Shown one piece after another: positions 50,270-60,134 of a stretch of 64,000 nucleotides of DNA; position 1 is the stretch's first letter, and every line of letters begins with the position of its first letter. This stretch comes from Sphaerulina vaccinii. Lineage: Eukaryota > Ascomycota > Dothideomycetes > Mycosphaerellales > Mycosphaerellaceae. Position numbers and translations under genes: made by a program. Below the pieces are notes generated by a model. It worked only from the letters and a program-made list of their open reading frames with translations, made no database searches and was not told where the DNA came from. The stretch covers positions 992,001 to 1,056,000 of the forward strand of contig JAKUDP010000011.1 of the NCBI GenBank assembly GCA_022570795.1, read 5' to 3'.

Positions 50270-51201
50270 TCAGGGAGCCTTGGGTGCGATGTCAGTATCA
50301 GGTGGAAAGCAAACATAGCCTTGTCCCTTCACAAAAGTCTGCAACCACGGACCCTGAGTCCTGCTCTCACTGAGCTGCTTATACAGTTGCGCATGTGCCT
50401 CGCCACTGATGCCCTTGCCGGCGAGAGATCCGTCTGGGCGGCGTTCGTCTAGATTCGACAAACACTAGGTTAGCTTTGAACATGTTGGAAACGGCCATCG
50501 ATGCTGTCACGCTGCTCACCTGCGTAATAGAACCTGAGACAGACACAGCATTAGTTCCATTATCACAAACCATCAAGAGCGTATAGTGATTGATTTTGAC
50601 AACTTACTTGTACCCTTTATCCTTGTACGCAGCGGCCGCGGCCGCCAGCATATGCGCAGAAGCACTCTTGCCAACTCCCAAAGTCAACAGCCCCGCAAAA
50701 GGGCCAAAGTTCATGGCATTGCCAGTGTAGATGAACGTCTTGGCAGCATCCTTGGGCAAACTCGGAGAAGCGAAAGATTGGAGAGCTTGTTTAATCGCCA
50801 CGAACGCGCTAGTGGTGTTGATTGTCAAATGTTCTTGGAATGTCGCAAGATCGACCTCGAATGGATCCTTGGAAAAGGCCACGGCACCGGCTGGTGTGGT
50901 AGCCGCTCATCAGCTTCTTCTTCTTATCCAAGTCGCTCCAGGATGTGATATATAACTTACCATTGTAGACTACCAAGCTTGGCTCGCCATGTTCGTTCCG
51001 CAGCTGCGTGAAGACATCTTCGACAGACTCTGGCTTCGACAAGTCGAGTGGAAGACTTGGAAAGGCCTGATCGGAGGAGCTACTCGCGGATCTGTTGGCG
51101 AGGATGACCTTCCAGCCATCGGATGCGAGCTGCTTTGCCACGCTGGCACCAATGTTGGGGCCTGAGCCGAGGATCAGAGCGACGGAGGGGTTTGGAGACA
51201 T
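50270..51201 (-). CDS. Short-chain dehydrogenase-like protein lacking the catalytic Tyr
   Basis: Four exons (50,961-51,201; 50,608-50,890; 50,520-50,533; 50,270-50,448) with introns of 70, 74 and 71 bases; all donors are GTAAGT or GTGAGC and phases agree. The third exon is only 14 bases. The product has 238 residues. The nucleotide-binding motif is ALILGSGPNIGASVA (residues 8-22), the NAG motif is VVYNAGA across the first splice, and the active-site region is FIYTGNAMNF followed by LLTLGVGKSASAHML. The expected Tyr-x3-Lys has Leu in place of Tyr, with Lys kept. Sister sequences of this SDR subgroup with the same feature are known to me only as unassigned oxidoreductases. It probably binds NAD(P) but its reaction is open. 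It is upstream of, and on the same strand as, the hemerythrin-like gene's downstream side. Confidence 0.75.
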
Positions 51202-51639
51202 TTTCGGCTAGTTGGAGCGGCGAGTATGTCACGACGATGGTGGTTGTACTTCTCCTTGGGGGATAGAGGGAAAGCTGTTTTATTGTCTTTGCAGCGAAGT
51301 TGTTTGAGGCCGAATTCCTGCCAATGCACGTGCACATTTCGGCAAATAGTAGTCGGGCTTCGCGAATGTCAGCCCGGAGTGATGATTGCGATGTTGGGCT
51401 CGTGTTGTGAAGCAGCGGACGTCTGGGCCCGACTCTCTGATCACCGTGCTTGGAAGCCCACGTGGACTTCATTCTATTGCTTGACTGCCAGCTACACGAG
51501 TCAATGACCGTTTCTCCGGTACAGTATCGCTTCGGAAGTTCTGGACGTGTCTCACAACAACTCAATCGCTCTGTGAGCTGCGTTGTTTCGTGACGTGGAA
51601 AGGAAAGTCAGACTGGATTGTTGTCGTCTCATCTACCAA
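51202..51639. promoter_or_regulatory. SDR promoter region and hemerythrin-gene 3' region
   Basis: Gene-free normal-GC stretch of 438 bases. The side near 51,202 should hold the SDR promoter, the side near 51,639 the 3' end of the hemerythrin-like gene. No clear TCG-N5-CGA site; TCGGGCTTCGC near 51,353 is one base off. Confidence 0.3.
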
Positions 51640-52473
51640 CTACAGTTCTGTGGCAGACTCTGGGAGAAAGTGCAAAGCACGAGGCCTTCCCCACATATCA
51701 CAAGGGTTGAATCTCCATGCACCTCTATGCTTCCTTGCAAACCAATAGTGGACAAGGTATTTCACAAAAGCTGGCACCGGTGGAAAGTGGTGAATACCAC
51801 CTTCGAACCCGCGGTCCATGCACCCAAATGCCAAAGGGAAGCTTACGTCAAACGTGCACACGTCTGTAATGTGCTGCTCTGCTCGAGTCCACAGCGGCTC
51901 CAGCTGGCTTTCTGAGAAGACCTCGAGAGCCAATACGGTAGGGATCTCGTCTCGGAGGTGCACGAAAAGGTCGTTGGCGAAAGAGTCGATCAGGCGTTTG
52001 AAATGCACAGCTGAGAAGTCGGCAGTGGCAACTGTCTCGCAATACTTCATCAACCTAGCCAAGCCGTCATGAAAGGCCGCATGCTGAGCTTGGTTGACAG
52101 TCATGATCGTCGCGTCCCCTGAACACTTCACCAAGCCAGGGAACAGAAACTTCTCCTCTCCGTCGTGGTGCGCCTCGATGGTGAATGTGAGCGTTTTGGT
52201 ATAAAACAGTAAATCCTCCACATCAGATGGCGCCTTTATGAATGGGGCTTGCAAATATATGCTATTCATTGCGCGAATGAAGATGTTGTGCGTGTGGCAC
52301 ATGTCCACAGCCATCTTTACCGAGTAATGGGAGTCCTATTGCCCATCAGTGTTTCCGCCAATGACAGTTGACCGGCGAACCCTCACCGTGTTGTACCCAT
52401 AACTCAATGGTGTTGCAATTAGAGGCCAAGGCTCATCAGCCCACTTTACTGGAATCACGCTTGATGTGCTCAT
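51640..52473 (-). CDS. Hemerythrin-like (HHE) domain protein
   Basis: Two exons (52,387-52,473 and 51,640-52,335; intron 51 bases, donor GTGAGG, branch CACTGATG, acceptor ATAG) give 260 residues. The expected metal ligands of a di-iron HHE four-helix bundle are seen. They are His43/His45 (CHTHNIF), His86 with Glu90 (HHDGEEKFLFP), His114/His118 (QHAAFHDGL) and His155 with Glu159 (HLRDEIPTVL). The last 80 residues carry a less conserved tail (PPVPAFVKYLVHYWF, FNPCDMWGRPRALHF). Fungal hemerythrin-like proteins are usually annotated as cation-binding and lack a defined reaction. Here it is divergent from the SnoaL-like gene with 232 bases between starts, within the cluster. A role in O2 chemistry or metal supply to the oxygenases is possible but only inferred. 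Confidence 0.8.
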
Positions 52474-52705
52474 TGTCGTTGTGGCAGGATGATTGATCGC
52501 GGGTTTCTAACACTGGTTGTCTTGATTTCGTGCCAAAGCAATAGCAAGCTATTCAGCCAGCTCCAAATCCTGCTCGGAAGTCGAGCTTCAGCGAAGAGGT
52601 GAGAGCCGAAATCCGAATGCAAGCAGATGAGGGTATGTTAGACCTGCAACAGATGCTCCGAGCGATGTCTGCAAAACAAGCTGCATTCCTTCCCCTTCTT
52701 GCACC
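52474..52705. promoter_or_regulatory. Shared promoter of hemerythrin-like and SnoaL-like genes, with one TCG-N5-CGA site
   Basis: The 232-base divergent region contains the palindromic word TCGGAAGTCGA at 52,574-52,584, which fits the TCG-N5-CGA consensus bound by AflR-type Zn2Cys6 regulators of anthraquinone-derived pathways. A six-base-determined site is expected by chance about once in 4 kb, and no second site was found in the other promoters here, so this is weak support. Confidence 0.3.
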
Positions 52706-53206
52706 ATGCCGGCTAGTCAGCAAGTCCAAGCACAAACGTTGGAAAAGTTCATCGAGGGGTGGCGGACGATCAGTTCCGAATCATGGACGGCTCTATGGTC
52801 GGACAAGTGCACGCAGCGATTTTTGCCTTTGACAATGGGAATCCCTCCGTCCTCGAAGCCAGAGATTCTGGCTCAGCTCCCGAAGCTCTTATCTGTGCTC
52901 AGCAACTGGGAGTTATGTTGCTATTATCGAACATCATCGTTTCGCTGGCTGATTTCTGATTAGTTGGTGATTCGTAACACCGTGCACGACGTGGAGCACA
53001 GCAAGGCCGCCATCTACGCTCTGTCCAAAGCCGATACGGCGTTCGATGAGAAGTTCAAGTGGACAAATGAATACGCCATTTTCGTTCAGCTCAGTGAGGA
53101 CGGCACGAGCATCGACTGCATCGAGGAAATGGTGGATACTGCGTTCTATCAGCAATTCCACGGGAGAATGATGAAGTACTTGGCGGATCAGGGGAGCGCC
53201 AAGTAG
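52706..53206 (+). CDS. SnoaL-like (NTF2-fold) protein with an odd intron donor
   Basis: The expected product is 149 residues from 52,706-52,912 and 52,964-53,206. It begins MPASQQVQAQTLEKFIEGWR, and contains LPKLLSVLSNWE, VHDVEHSKAAIYALSKADT, EYAIFVQLSEDGTSIDCIEEMVD and FYQQFHGRM, the pattern of fungal SnoaL-like/NTF2-fold proteins. These act as cyclases or dehydratases in polyketide pathways. The intervening 51 bases (52,913-52,963) end in a good branch (GCTGAT) and acceptor (TAG). They begin TTATGT where GTATGT would be expected, and without splicing the frame meets TAG at 52,961. A GT donor at 52,895 in the right phase (69-base intron) would drop six conserved residues. The gene may use that site or be inactive. 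Confidence 0.65.
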
Positions 53207-53688
53207 TGCAGCATGTCATCAGTTGGATTCGTCTCTATTGACTATCGTCAGTTGGAGGCGGGTTCACTTGACTATCGATTGTTACTGGAGAAGAAAAGGA
53301 GGAGCTAGCGGTCAGTAAGCAGCTTATGATCATGTGACCGTTCCTCCCTGTCTCTGTCTCTCGGTCTTGTTTCTCAGTCCTACATCACACCTGCAGCTCG
53401 CCTTGATCCATCCATCCGTGACAGCGCCCTGGAAATGTCAGCGCAAATACGTGCAGCCGCCGCCAGAACTGCATTGCCTGCTCGTGCGATCGGGATTATC
53501 AGACAAAAGCCATACGGGAAACGGAGCGTACTGGACTTCTAGCTCCCTTTGCAGATAGCCGCAATACTGTCAGCTGTACCAAAGATGTAGGGTCTTGCTT
53601 ATCGGGCTTGCGCTTCGCGTTTCCGGTCGACCTATATGAGCTCCGCCATCTCTTCCATGGCCGCTCAACCTTCGCCGCCATACTCAAG
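53207..53688. other. Intergenic region upstream of the P450 gene
   Basis: Gene-free normal-GC sequence of 482 bases; presumably the P450 promoter. CT-rich stretch at about 53,333-53,385. No pathway-type regulator site recognised. Confidence 0.35.
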
Positions 53689-55392
53689 ATGAATTCATCC
53701 ATTGTTTCCATACCAGCTTTTTACGCTTCTGTATCCGCCAATCATGCTGATCATGCCGAACGCGGTGGTTCTCCATTGCCACTCATGATCGGGCTGACTA
53801 CGCTGGCAGCCAGCATCTTGGTCTTCGTTGCCTATCTGTCGTACACGCCAAGTGTCGACAACAGATCGCCTGCATTCACAAATGACGCGCTTCCTCTTGT
53901 CGGCTCATGGGGATTCTTTGGGTGTTCGTGGTATATTCCCCAAGTCCATTCTGTGCAATCAATATCCGTGGCTGATATTGGGAAACAGGAGCTTCTGGTT
54001 GAGCTCAAAGGCCAAATCCAAGACAGGACAATTCAGCTTCTGGCTGGGTAGAGTTCACGTTGTGAGCGTCTCTGGCGAAGCAGCTCGCAAAATGTATCTC
54101 GACAACAGGGACCTACATTTCAGCCATGGCTACAGAGCTCTCCAGGGACTGGGGCCAGCTTTGTTCGAGAACATGCACGGCATTTTCGAGAACAACTTCC
54201 AGGGAAATCACAGTTATTTCCAGCGTCGCACGCTCGATCTGACAAGGACCGATCAACTTAACAAGCGTCTGCCTCATCTTACCTCCGATGCTCGTAGGGC
54301 TGTCGAAAAGCTCATGCGTGAGCCCTTGCGCGCCACCAACCCGTTCTATTTCTGCTATCCCATGATCTTGGCCACGAGCTCTCGTGTCATGTTCACAGAT
54401 GAGATCCCAGACAATCCAGCACTTCTCGAGCAGTTCCAAAAGACTTTCCTGACCTTGCAATCAACAAGCAGCCGCTCCACGATAGCTACTCCATGGCTTC
54501 CGTCGCGAGCTTTCAACACACGTAAACGTGCAACACGAGAACTCGAGAAACTCGTGAGACCCATCATCGACAAGCGCACTCGACCAGATGCACCACGAGG
54601 TACCGATGCGTTACAAACTCTCATGGATCTTGGCGATCAACCTGATTGGATATACATGTTCCAAATGAGCATGCTCTTTGTCAGCCTGGTCAACGCTGGC
54701 GTGCTGGCTGGTGGCCTATTGTTCATCATGGCTCACTATCCCGAATGGCAGGAAAAGGTCTACGGGGAGATCAAAGCTGCAGTCATCAAACACTCGAAAG
54801 ACAGCCAGGCGCCATTAGTAGAACAGCTTGACTCGCTCTCGCTTGATGAATGGGAGACATGCTTTCCAACCCTCGACATGTGCTATAAAGAAGCCATACG
54901 CATGAACACTGCATTTCCTATGTTCCGACGTAACATGGGCAAAAGCGCGATCGCCATCCCGGGCACGAATGAAGTGATTCCCAGCGGAGGCTTCGCGACT
55001 TACAATACTGGTGATGCTCACTTCAACGAAGAGCTTTATCCAAACGCTTGGGTGTTCGACCCCGAACGCTGGCGTAGCGGCCGTGAGGACCACAAGAAGC
55101 AGACATATGGATGTAGGCGCTTCCCCTTGACCCGATACATGCTTCGAGGCTAATTTGTATGCTCACAGTCGTTGGATGGGGTCATGGGCGTCACCCATGC
55201 CTAGGAATGCGTTGGGCAAAGTTGCAACAGACAATTGTCCTTGCCTACGCTCTCGCAATGTTCAAATGGATCCCAGGCGACAAGAACGGCAAGCCGATCG
55301 GCCGGTTTGACTTTCACCCAGATCCTGACAGAACGGTACCATCACTCCCAGAGGGCGTGTACGCGATCTTTGAACCGCGAATGGAACAGTGA
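53689..55392 (+). CDS. Cytochrome P450 monooxygenase
   Basis: Three exons (53,689-53,930; 53,989-55,112; 55,169-55,392; introns 58 and 56 bases, donors GTATAT and GTAGGC) give 529 residues. Residues about 31-51 (PLMIGLTTLAASILVFVAYL) form the N-terminal membrane anchor of a microsomal P450. The I-helix region reads LVNAGVLAGGLLFIMAHYP, the K-helix ExxR is KEAIR, the PERF-type motif is FDPERW, and the heme loop is VGWGHGRHPCLGMR with the thiolate Cys, completed only when the second intron is removed. The Trp in place of Phe at the start of the heme motif occurs in related fungal P450s. Within this cluster it may hydroxylate or couple an anthraquinone; the substrate is inferred from context only. 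Confidence 0.85.
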
Positions 55393-55918
55393 AAAGCCAT
55401 ATCATGACCAAACTAGGCATAGCGCAATACCAATGCCTTCCCACTAATGGCATACCATACCTGTGTAACCAAGGACAGAACTTTGTCTAGCAGGATTCAC
55501 ATGTTGACCATTTTTGGAAACTTCTTTCTCGTTCTTCGGAAACAGTCTGTCGGCTTCCTGCTCAGCATTGAACGCACAGGGTGTTTCGTGAAGATGCAGT
55601 GCCCTGTCTTCGAGCATGGATCTCGAGACCCCATTGCCGATGCCCGAAATGCGACTTCCACAGTTCTAACAATCGCGGTTCTCACGCATCGTCTTATTAA
55701 AGCTTTGCCGAAACTGGCAATAGGAGGATCATTGCCAATTCTGGGTAACGATATAGGACACACACGGCGATCATAGTACATAAGTCCATTTGAAATCCCA
55801 AGGCGGCAAAAAAGTAATCTAAGCGCCGTCGCTTCGATCTCACTATACTACAACAAGTGACCCTTTGTCGTACGGCGCGCTATCACCTTATACCTCATCG
55901 GATTTCGGTTCACTGGGT
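55393..55918. other. Intergenic region between P450 and EthD genes
   Basis: Gene-free normal-GC stretch of 526 bases with short overlapping frames on both strands and no family motif. The right part should hold the EthD promoter; TCGGATTTCGG near 55,898 is one base off the TCG-N5-CGA consensus. Confidence 0.35.
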
Positions 55919-56405
55919 ATGCCTGGGCTCGAGATCCCTTCACGCCCCAACGGGGAAGCGAGCACGCAGTTTCTATGTCTCACGATATGTGGCTATCGCA
56001 GACCTGACATGAGCGAGAAAGACTACAGAGACCACATGCTCCAAGTCTCTGCACCCCTGACCAAGGATCTCATGGTCAAGTACGGTGTCAAGCGGTGGAC
56101 GATGGTGAGTTCATATATGCGCCAACAATCAAGAATTTGCCAGCTGAGCAAGTCAGATACACAACTCAACTGAATCCCGCAGTCTCATGAAAAGACTTTA
56201 CGACCATCAAATGACCAACCTGGCGGATTTTGATTGTTTCAGTCAGGTCGTCTTCGAAAGCGTGGATCATTATAAGAAGATGAAGGAAGATCCATGGTAC
56301 CAAGAGCATCTGGTCAATGACCACGAGAAGTTTGCCGACACGAAGCGAAGTACCATGACCATTGGCTGGATCACAGAACACATTCGAGATGGGGAAGTCG
56401 TGTAA
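55919..56405 (+). CDS. EthD-domain protein, anthraquinone decarboxylase-like
   Basis: Two exons (55,919-56,104 and 56,157-56,405; intron 52 bases, donor GTGAGT, branch GCTGAGC, acceptor GTCAG) give 144 residues. The EthD ferredoxin-like fold is shown by FLCLTICGYRRPDMSEKDYR, HMLQVSAPLTKDLMVKYG, RWTM joined to IHNSTESRSLM, ADFDCFSQVVFESVDHYK and HEKFADTKRSTMTIGWI. Small EthD proteins such as MdpH1, TpcK and GedI act in decarboxylation of atrochrysone carboxylic acid, just before anthrone oxidation. Its gene is tail to tail with the DUF1772 anthrone oxygenase gene, 108 bases apart, and in some fungi the two are one fused gene. The pairing supports an emodin-type route. Confidence 0.8.
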
Positions 56406-56513
56406 GTACAAAACATAATTGAGAATGGCGAAGATTTGTAATATACCATTATTGTTTAGCCTTCCTTGCAACCCTTCGGAATCCCCAAGTCTTCACTGCT
56501 GTTCAGCGATCCT

Positions 56514-57074
56514 CTAGCTTTCCACAAACTTCGGTGCACCGCGAGCCTGGTATACACCTGTCATACCAATCGCCGCGCCAGCCAGTGGGAAAACAGATCT
56601 TATGATATGCAGCCAAGCCCATCTAACAACAAGTCCTCTTGCCACAGATTCGCTTGCTAGCAATTTCCCCGCTCTGCTAAGTTCTCCTAATTGAAAGAGT
56701 ACGTTGTTTGTTGGTGCCATCACGAGCCATGTGAAAGGTATCATTACCACAGTGACCACGCCCGCCAGAGCATAAAGTCCCCATGACTTTTGCTTAACAA
56801 GTCTTCTGCTGATTATTGTTATGTACAGGGTGAGAGTGCCCACAGCTAACGTAGGCATGACTTGATGGCCGTAATGATATAAGCGCTCCCACTGCATTAT
56901 CAGTCTGGCAGGCTCAGATACAGTATCCAGAAGCGTCGGAATAGTGATGAAAGATATCGACATCATGGACCCTATCTTTGTATCAGTGGGATCCAGCGTT
57001 CAGATGGGAGTCATGTATGCTGCACCGGCGAGAAAGGCACCTGCAAACACGGCTGCAGCTTCAATCTTGGACAT
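56514..57074 (-). CDS. Anthrone oxygenase (DUF1772 family)
   Basis: Two exons (57,026-57,074 and 56,514-56,971; intron 54 bases, donor GTGCAG, branch CACTGATAC, acceptor GATAG) give 168 residues. The splice creates the typical start FLAGSMMSISFITIPTLLD, followed by WERLYHYGHQVMP, a hydrophobic helix, VTVVMIPFTWLVMAPTNNVL and a final WAWLHIIRSVFPL helix. This four-helix membrane protein family (HypC, GedH, MdpH2, EncC) turns anthrones into anthraquinones by cofactor-free C10 oxidation. Length is normal for the family. Its gene is head-on to the EthD gene, which is expected to act one step earlier. Confidence 0.85.
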
Positions 57075-57509
57075 GGTTGTGGTGGAATGCTTCGATCCGC
57101 ACAGAGTTTGAGTCAGGTTGGAAGGCGGAACAATGAGCGCTACGCGAGAGGTCTGGTGAATGGTCAAGCGGTACTGTTTGGCTCTCCACATGTAATAATA
57201 AGTCTACTGTTGCTTCCATCCTGGCCTGAACTCGTCAAGAGACCGAAATCCGTACACCGCTGTCACAGGCACCGACATCGAAACATGGTAGGGACCAATC
57301 ATACAATATATCGTGACCTGTGACAATTGAGCTGGTGTGATACAGCGGAATTCTCAGTTTCCGAGGAAACGCTAGTGATGCGCCAGATTGCAGATGTGGA
57401 GGCATCGCAAGTTTGAATGCAGAGGTGATTGTTATTGTTGTTGTGGAGTGCTTACTACCTTCTAATGATTTTTACTTGGCGCACTCGATCAAGCCCCATC
57501 TCTGCAAGG
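57075..57509. other. Promoter side of anthrone oxygenase and 3' side of acyltransferase
   Basis: Gene-free normal-GC stretch of 435 bases. No repeated element or regulator site recognised. Confidence 0.35.
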
Positions 57510-58827
57510 CTATACCACCAACAAGCGTTGCGCAGGAATTATGATGCTGAAGGGTAGCATGCGATCCTTTTCGCCTCCTTGATTATTGCGAAGCTTCGGG
57601 TACAGCCATGACGGCGATGTCCATGCCATCCAGCATACGAACCACACATAGCCCACGACTCGAACCCAGCGTCGCTTTTTGCGGCCGAAGCACGCGTGGA
57701 AAAGTGCTGTTACAGCATCCTCGAACATCAAGCCAAGTGCTTGCGTGCAGAAGAACCGCATAGAACCACTCTGTGCCAACGTTACCCCTGTGCCGTATTC
57801 TTCGGCAACGTGCAAAAGGCCAGACACTGCAAATGTCAGAAGTATGTTGATATATCGGGCAACTATTCCACCTCTTTTGAGGCGAAGCACGCGGTGTGTG
57901 ATGAAATAGGATGGACTGCTGATTCGACGGCGATGGATCTGGTGCCAGAACCGACTGCAAGCGTCAGCGTCAGCGTTGAGCCTTACAATGTGGTGAGCCA
58001 ACATACCCCCAGAAAGTCCGGATAGAGTGGCAATCACTCAGTGACCCGAACATTGGCGGCCATTCTTTGATGGGACTCAGGCCGGAGATTACTCCGATGA
58101 TAGCAAAAAGACTGTAGAGGCCTTGCAGAGTGCAGGCTATCGAGGTCCAGCCAATGGCAGTCGTTAAGAATCTTGCTAAAACTTCGTGAGTGGTCAACTC
58201 GGTCCAACGCGAGAAGAATCCAACTTTGCTCGCTGCAAACATCGTGGCCATGGCTGGGTCTTGCGGCAGCAGGCTGAGCGTATCAACCCAGAGCAATGAG
58301 ACTATCACGTTGAACAGCTTGGCTGCTATGAATTCTGCTCGACCTCGCCTCGATTGGTCCGCTCGAAAAGCTGGCACACCAGTGACCTGCCATGGCGTTG
58401 CTATGAGACGCCAGGCTGTAGACGTAAAGAGGCCCCACTTCAATTTTTGCCACCATGAAGATTCTTTCTCCTCCACTGCCGCCGCCGATTTTCCTTCAAC
58501 TGGTTTTGAATGAGGCTCGGGGCGCGCATCAGCATTCAAGATGCCCCCCTGAGTCGAAGTTGGGCCACCTGCCGAGCAAGACCACTTGCTCAAGATTGCA
58601 AAATCCAGATATTGGCATAGCATGCCGACGCCGTTCATTGAAATACATCCAGCAGCCAGCTTCGTCGGGAGGTCGTCTCGATTGACAGGCAGAGAGCAGA
58701 CGCCCAATGCAGCAACAACAGGGAGTAGCGTAGGACGTACAAATGAATCCGCTGACGTAAATCCAAGCACGCCAACAACTACGGCGCTCTGTAAGGCATG
58801 TAAGCCCACGGGGAACCAGAAGCTCAT
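57510..58827 (-). CDS. Membrane-bound O-acyltransferase, wax-synthase-like
   Basis: Two exons (58,007-58,827 and 57,510-57,954; intron 52 bases, donor GTATGT, acceptor TTGCAG) give 421 residues. The protein has many hydrophobic helices (SAVVVGVLGFTSADSFV, LPVVAALGVCSLPV, FNVIVSLLWVDTLSLL). It has the diagnostic SIRTFWGRFWHQIHRR formed across the splice site, and the catalytic-His block ILLTFAVSGLLHVAEEYG. A later cytosolic stretch (FGRKKRRWVR) precedes the last helices. Wax-synthase-like MBOAT proteins in fungal clusters transfer acetyl or longer acyl groups to hydroxyls of the metabolite. Start 58,827 (MSFWFPVGLHAL) gives a membrane-ready N-terminus. It is divergent from the NmrA-like gene with 215 bases between the starts. 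Confidence 0.8.
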
Positions 58828-59042
58828 GTTGGAAAATACGCGCTGTTTCTCTCGCAAGGTCCACAGACACACGCGAGAGGTAAGCATACATGATCGCGGG
58901 CCCCGGAAAACACAGTATCGGGATCTCTCATATCTCCATGGCACCGAGTTCCGATCACCGGCTCAGATTTCGGATTAAAGAACATATCTACAGTCTGTAC
59001 CCTACATCTCATACAAGGGCCCTCAAGTCAACACAAGCAATC
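58828..59042. promoter_or_regulatory. Shared promoter of acyltransferase and NmrA-like genes
   Basis: The 215-base divergent region contains the inverted pair TCCGA at 58,950-58,954 and TCGGA at 58,970-58,974, 15 bases apart, of a kind bound by some Zn2Cys6 dimers. Support is weak: one occurrence and no known regulator gene in the window. Confidence 0.25.
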
Positions 59043-60134
59043 ATGGGATCTATTGAAACTTCCAAGAAGATAATCACCGTCTTCGGTGCCACGGGCAATC
59101 AAGGCAGCGGAGTCCTCAACACTGTCCTTGCAGCTCCCCATTTGAACGAAACATATGCCCTGCGCGCAGTAACTCGGGACGTGACAAGCAGTAAAGCTCA
59201 GGACTTACGGGAGCGCGGCGTGGAAGTGGTGAAGGGAGACTTCAACGATATTGAGTCGCTCAAAGTAGCTGTGCGAGGGTCTTATGGCGCCTTTGGGGTC
59301 ACCGATTTCTGGTCCATCCACTCGTATGATCTCGAAGTAAAGCATGGCATCAACATCTTTGAAGCTTGCAAAGCCGAGGGAACCCAGCATTATGTGTTCT
59401 CCTCGCTGCCATCAGCTACCAAGCTCTCAAATGGCGTATTGCAGCATCTCGTGCACTTTGAGAGCAAAGCGGTGGTGAAGCGGCACATTGAGGCAAACAA
59501 AGGCAACATGATTGCTTCTTATCTCTGGCCTGGTGAGAATCTCGCTTCCTACCCATACAACGCTTTGCCACAACTGGCTGACTGTGTCTAAGGGATGTTC
59601 TTGTCGTTCCTGCCGAACCTGATAAGCTCCCGAAATGGTACTCCAACAATGACTCTGCCGTTCCCGAGCGACTCGATCGCTTGGCCCCTCATTGATCCAC
59701 CTCGAGACCTGGGGAAATATGTTATGGGCCTAATCGAGGGTGGCCGCAAAGCCGACGGCGTCAAAGTCAATGCCGTTAGCTGTTGGACAAGCCCCAAGCA
59801 GCTTGTTGCGGCACTGAGCAAAGAGAGCGGCCGTAAAGTCGAGTTCAAATCTGTACCAGCTGACATCTTTGCTGCTGCATACCCGGAGAACCTGGCGGCT
59901 GAGCTCACGGAAACTTTGAGAATCGCTGGAGAGTACAGTGTCTTCGGACCTGGGGCAGAGTTGCAGCAGGCGCAACATGATGCGTGGCTGTTGGAGGGCT
60001 CGGGAAAACCAATCACTTTGGAGGAGTGGGTTTCTCAGAATGGTCCGTGGACATTTGAAAAGACGAGCTTTCTTGACGTGTTGGCCGACCAGAAACGACA
60101 GCAACTCGAGGATGCCAAGCAAATTGTAGCATAA
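59043..60134 (+). CDS. NmrA-like NAD(P)-binding reductase
   Basis: Two exons (59,043-59,532 and 59,593-60,134; intron 60 bases, donor GTGAGA, branch GGCTGACTG, acceptor TCTAAG) give 343 residues. The N-terminal Rossmann motif is ITVFGATGNQGSGVL (residues 13-27), followed by AVTRDVTSSKAQDL, GVEVVKGDFND and AFGVTDFWS, the order of NmrA-type atypical SDRs. The splice yields SYLWPGMFLSFLPN. Known members act either as redox sensors or as reductases and isomerases in pathways (for example AvfA and OrdB in aflatoxin). In this cluster a reductive step on the anthraquinone is more likely than a sensor role. The gene is convergent with the PKS. Confidence 0.8.

Noticed and set aside
55447..55776. 109-codon frame between P450 and EthD genes
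   Set aside because: An equally long antisense frame exists and neither shows a recognisable domain or signal peptide.
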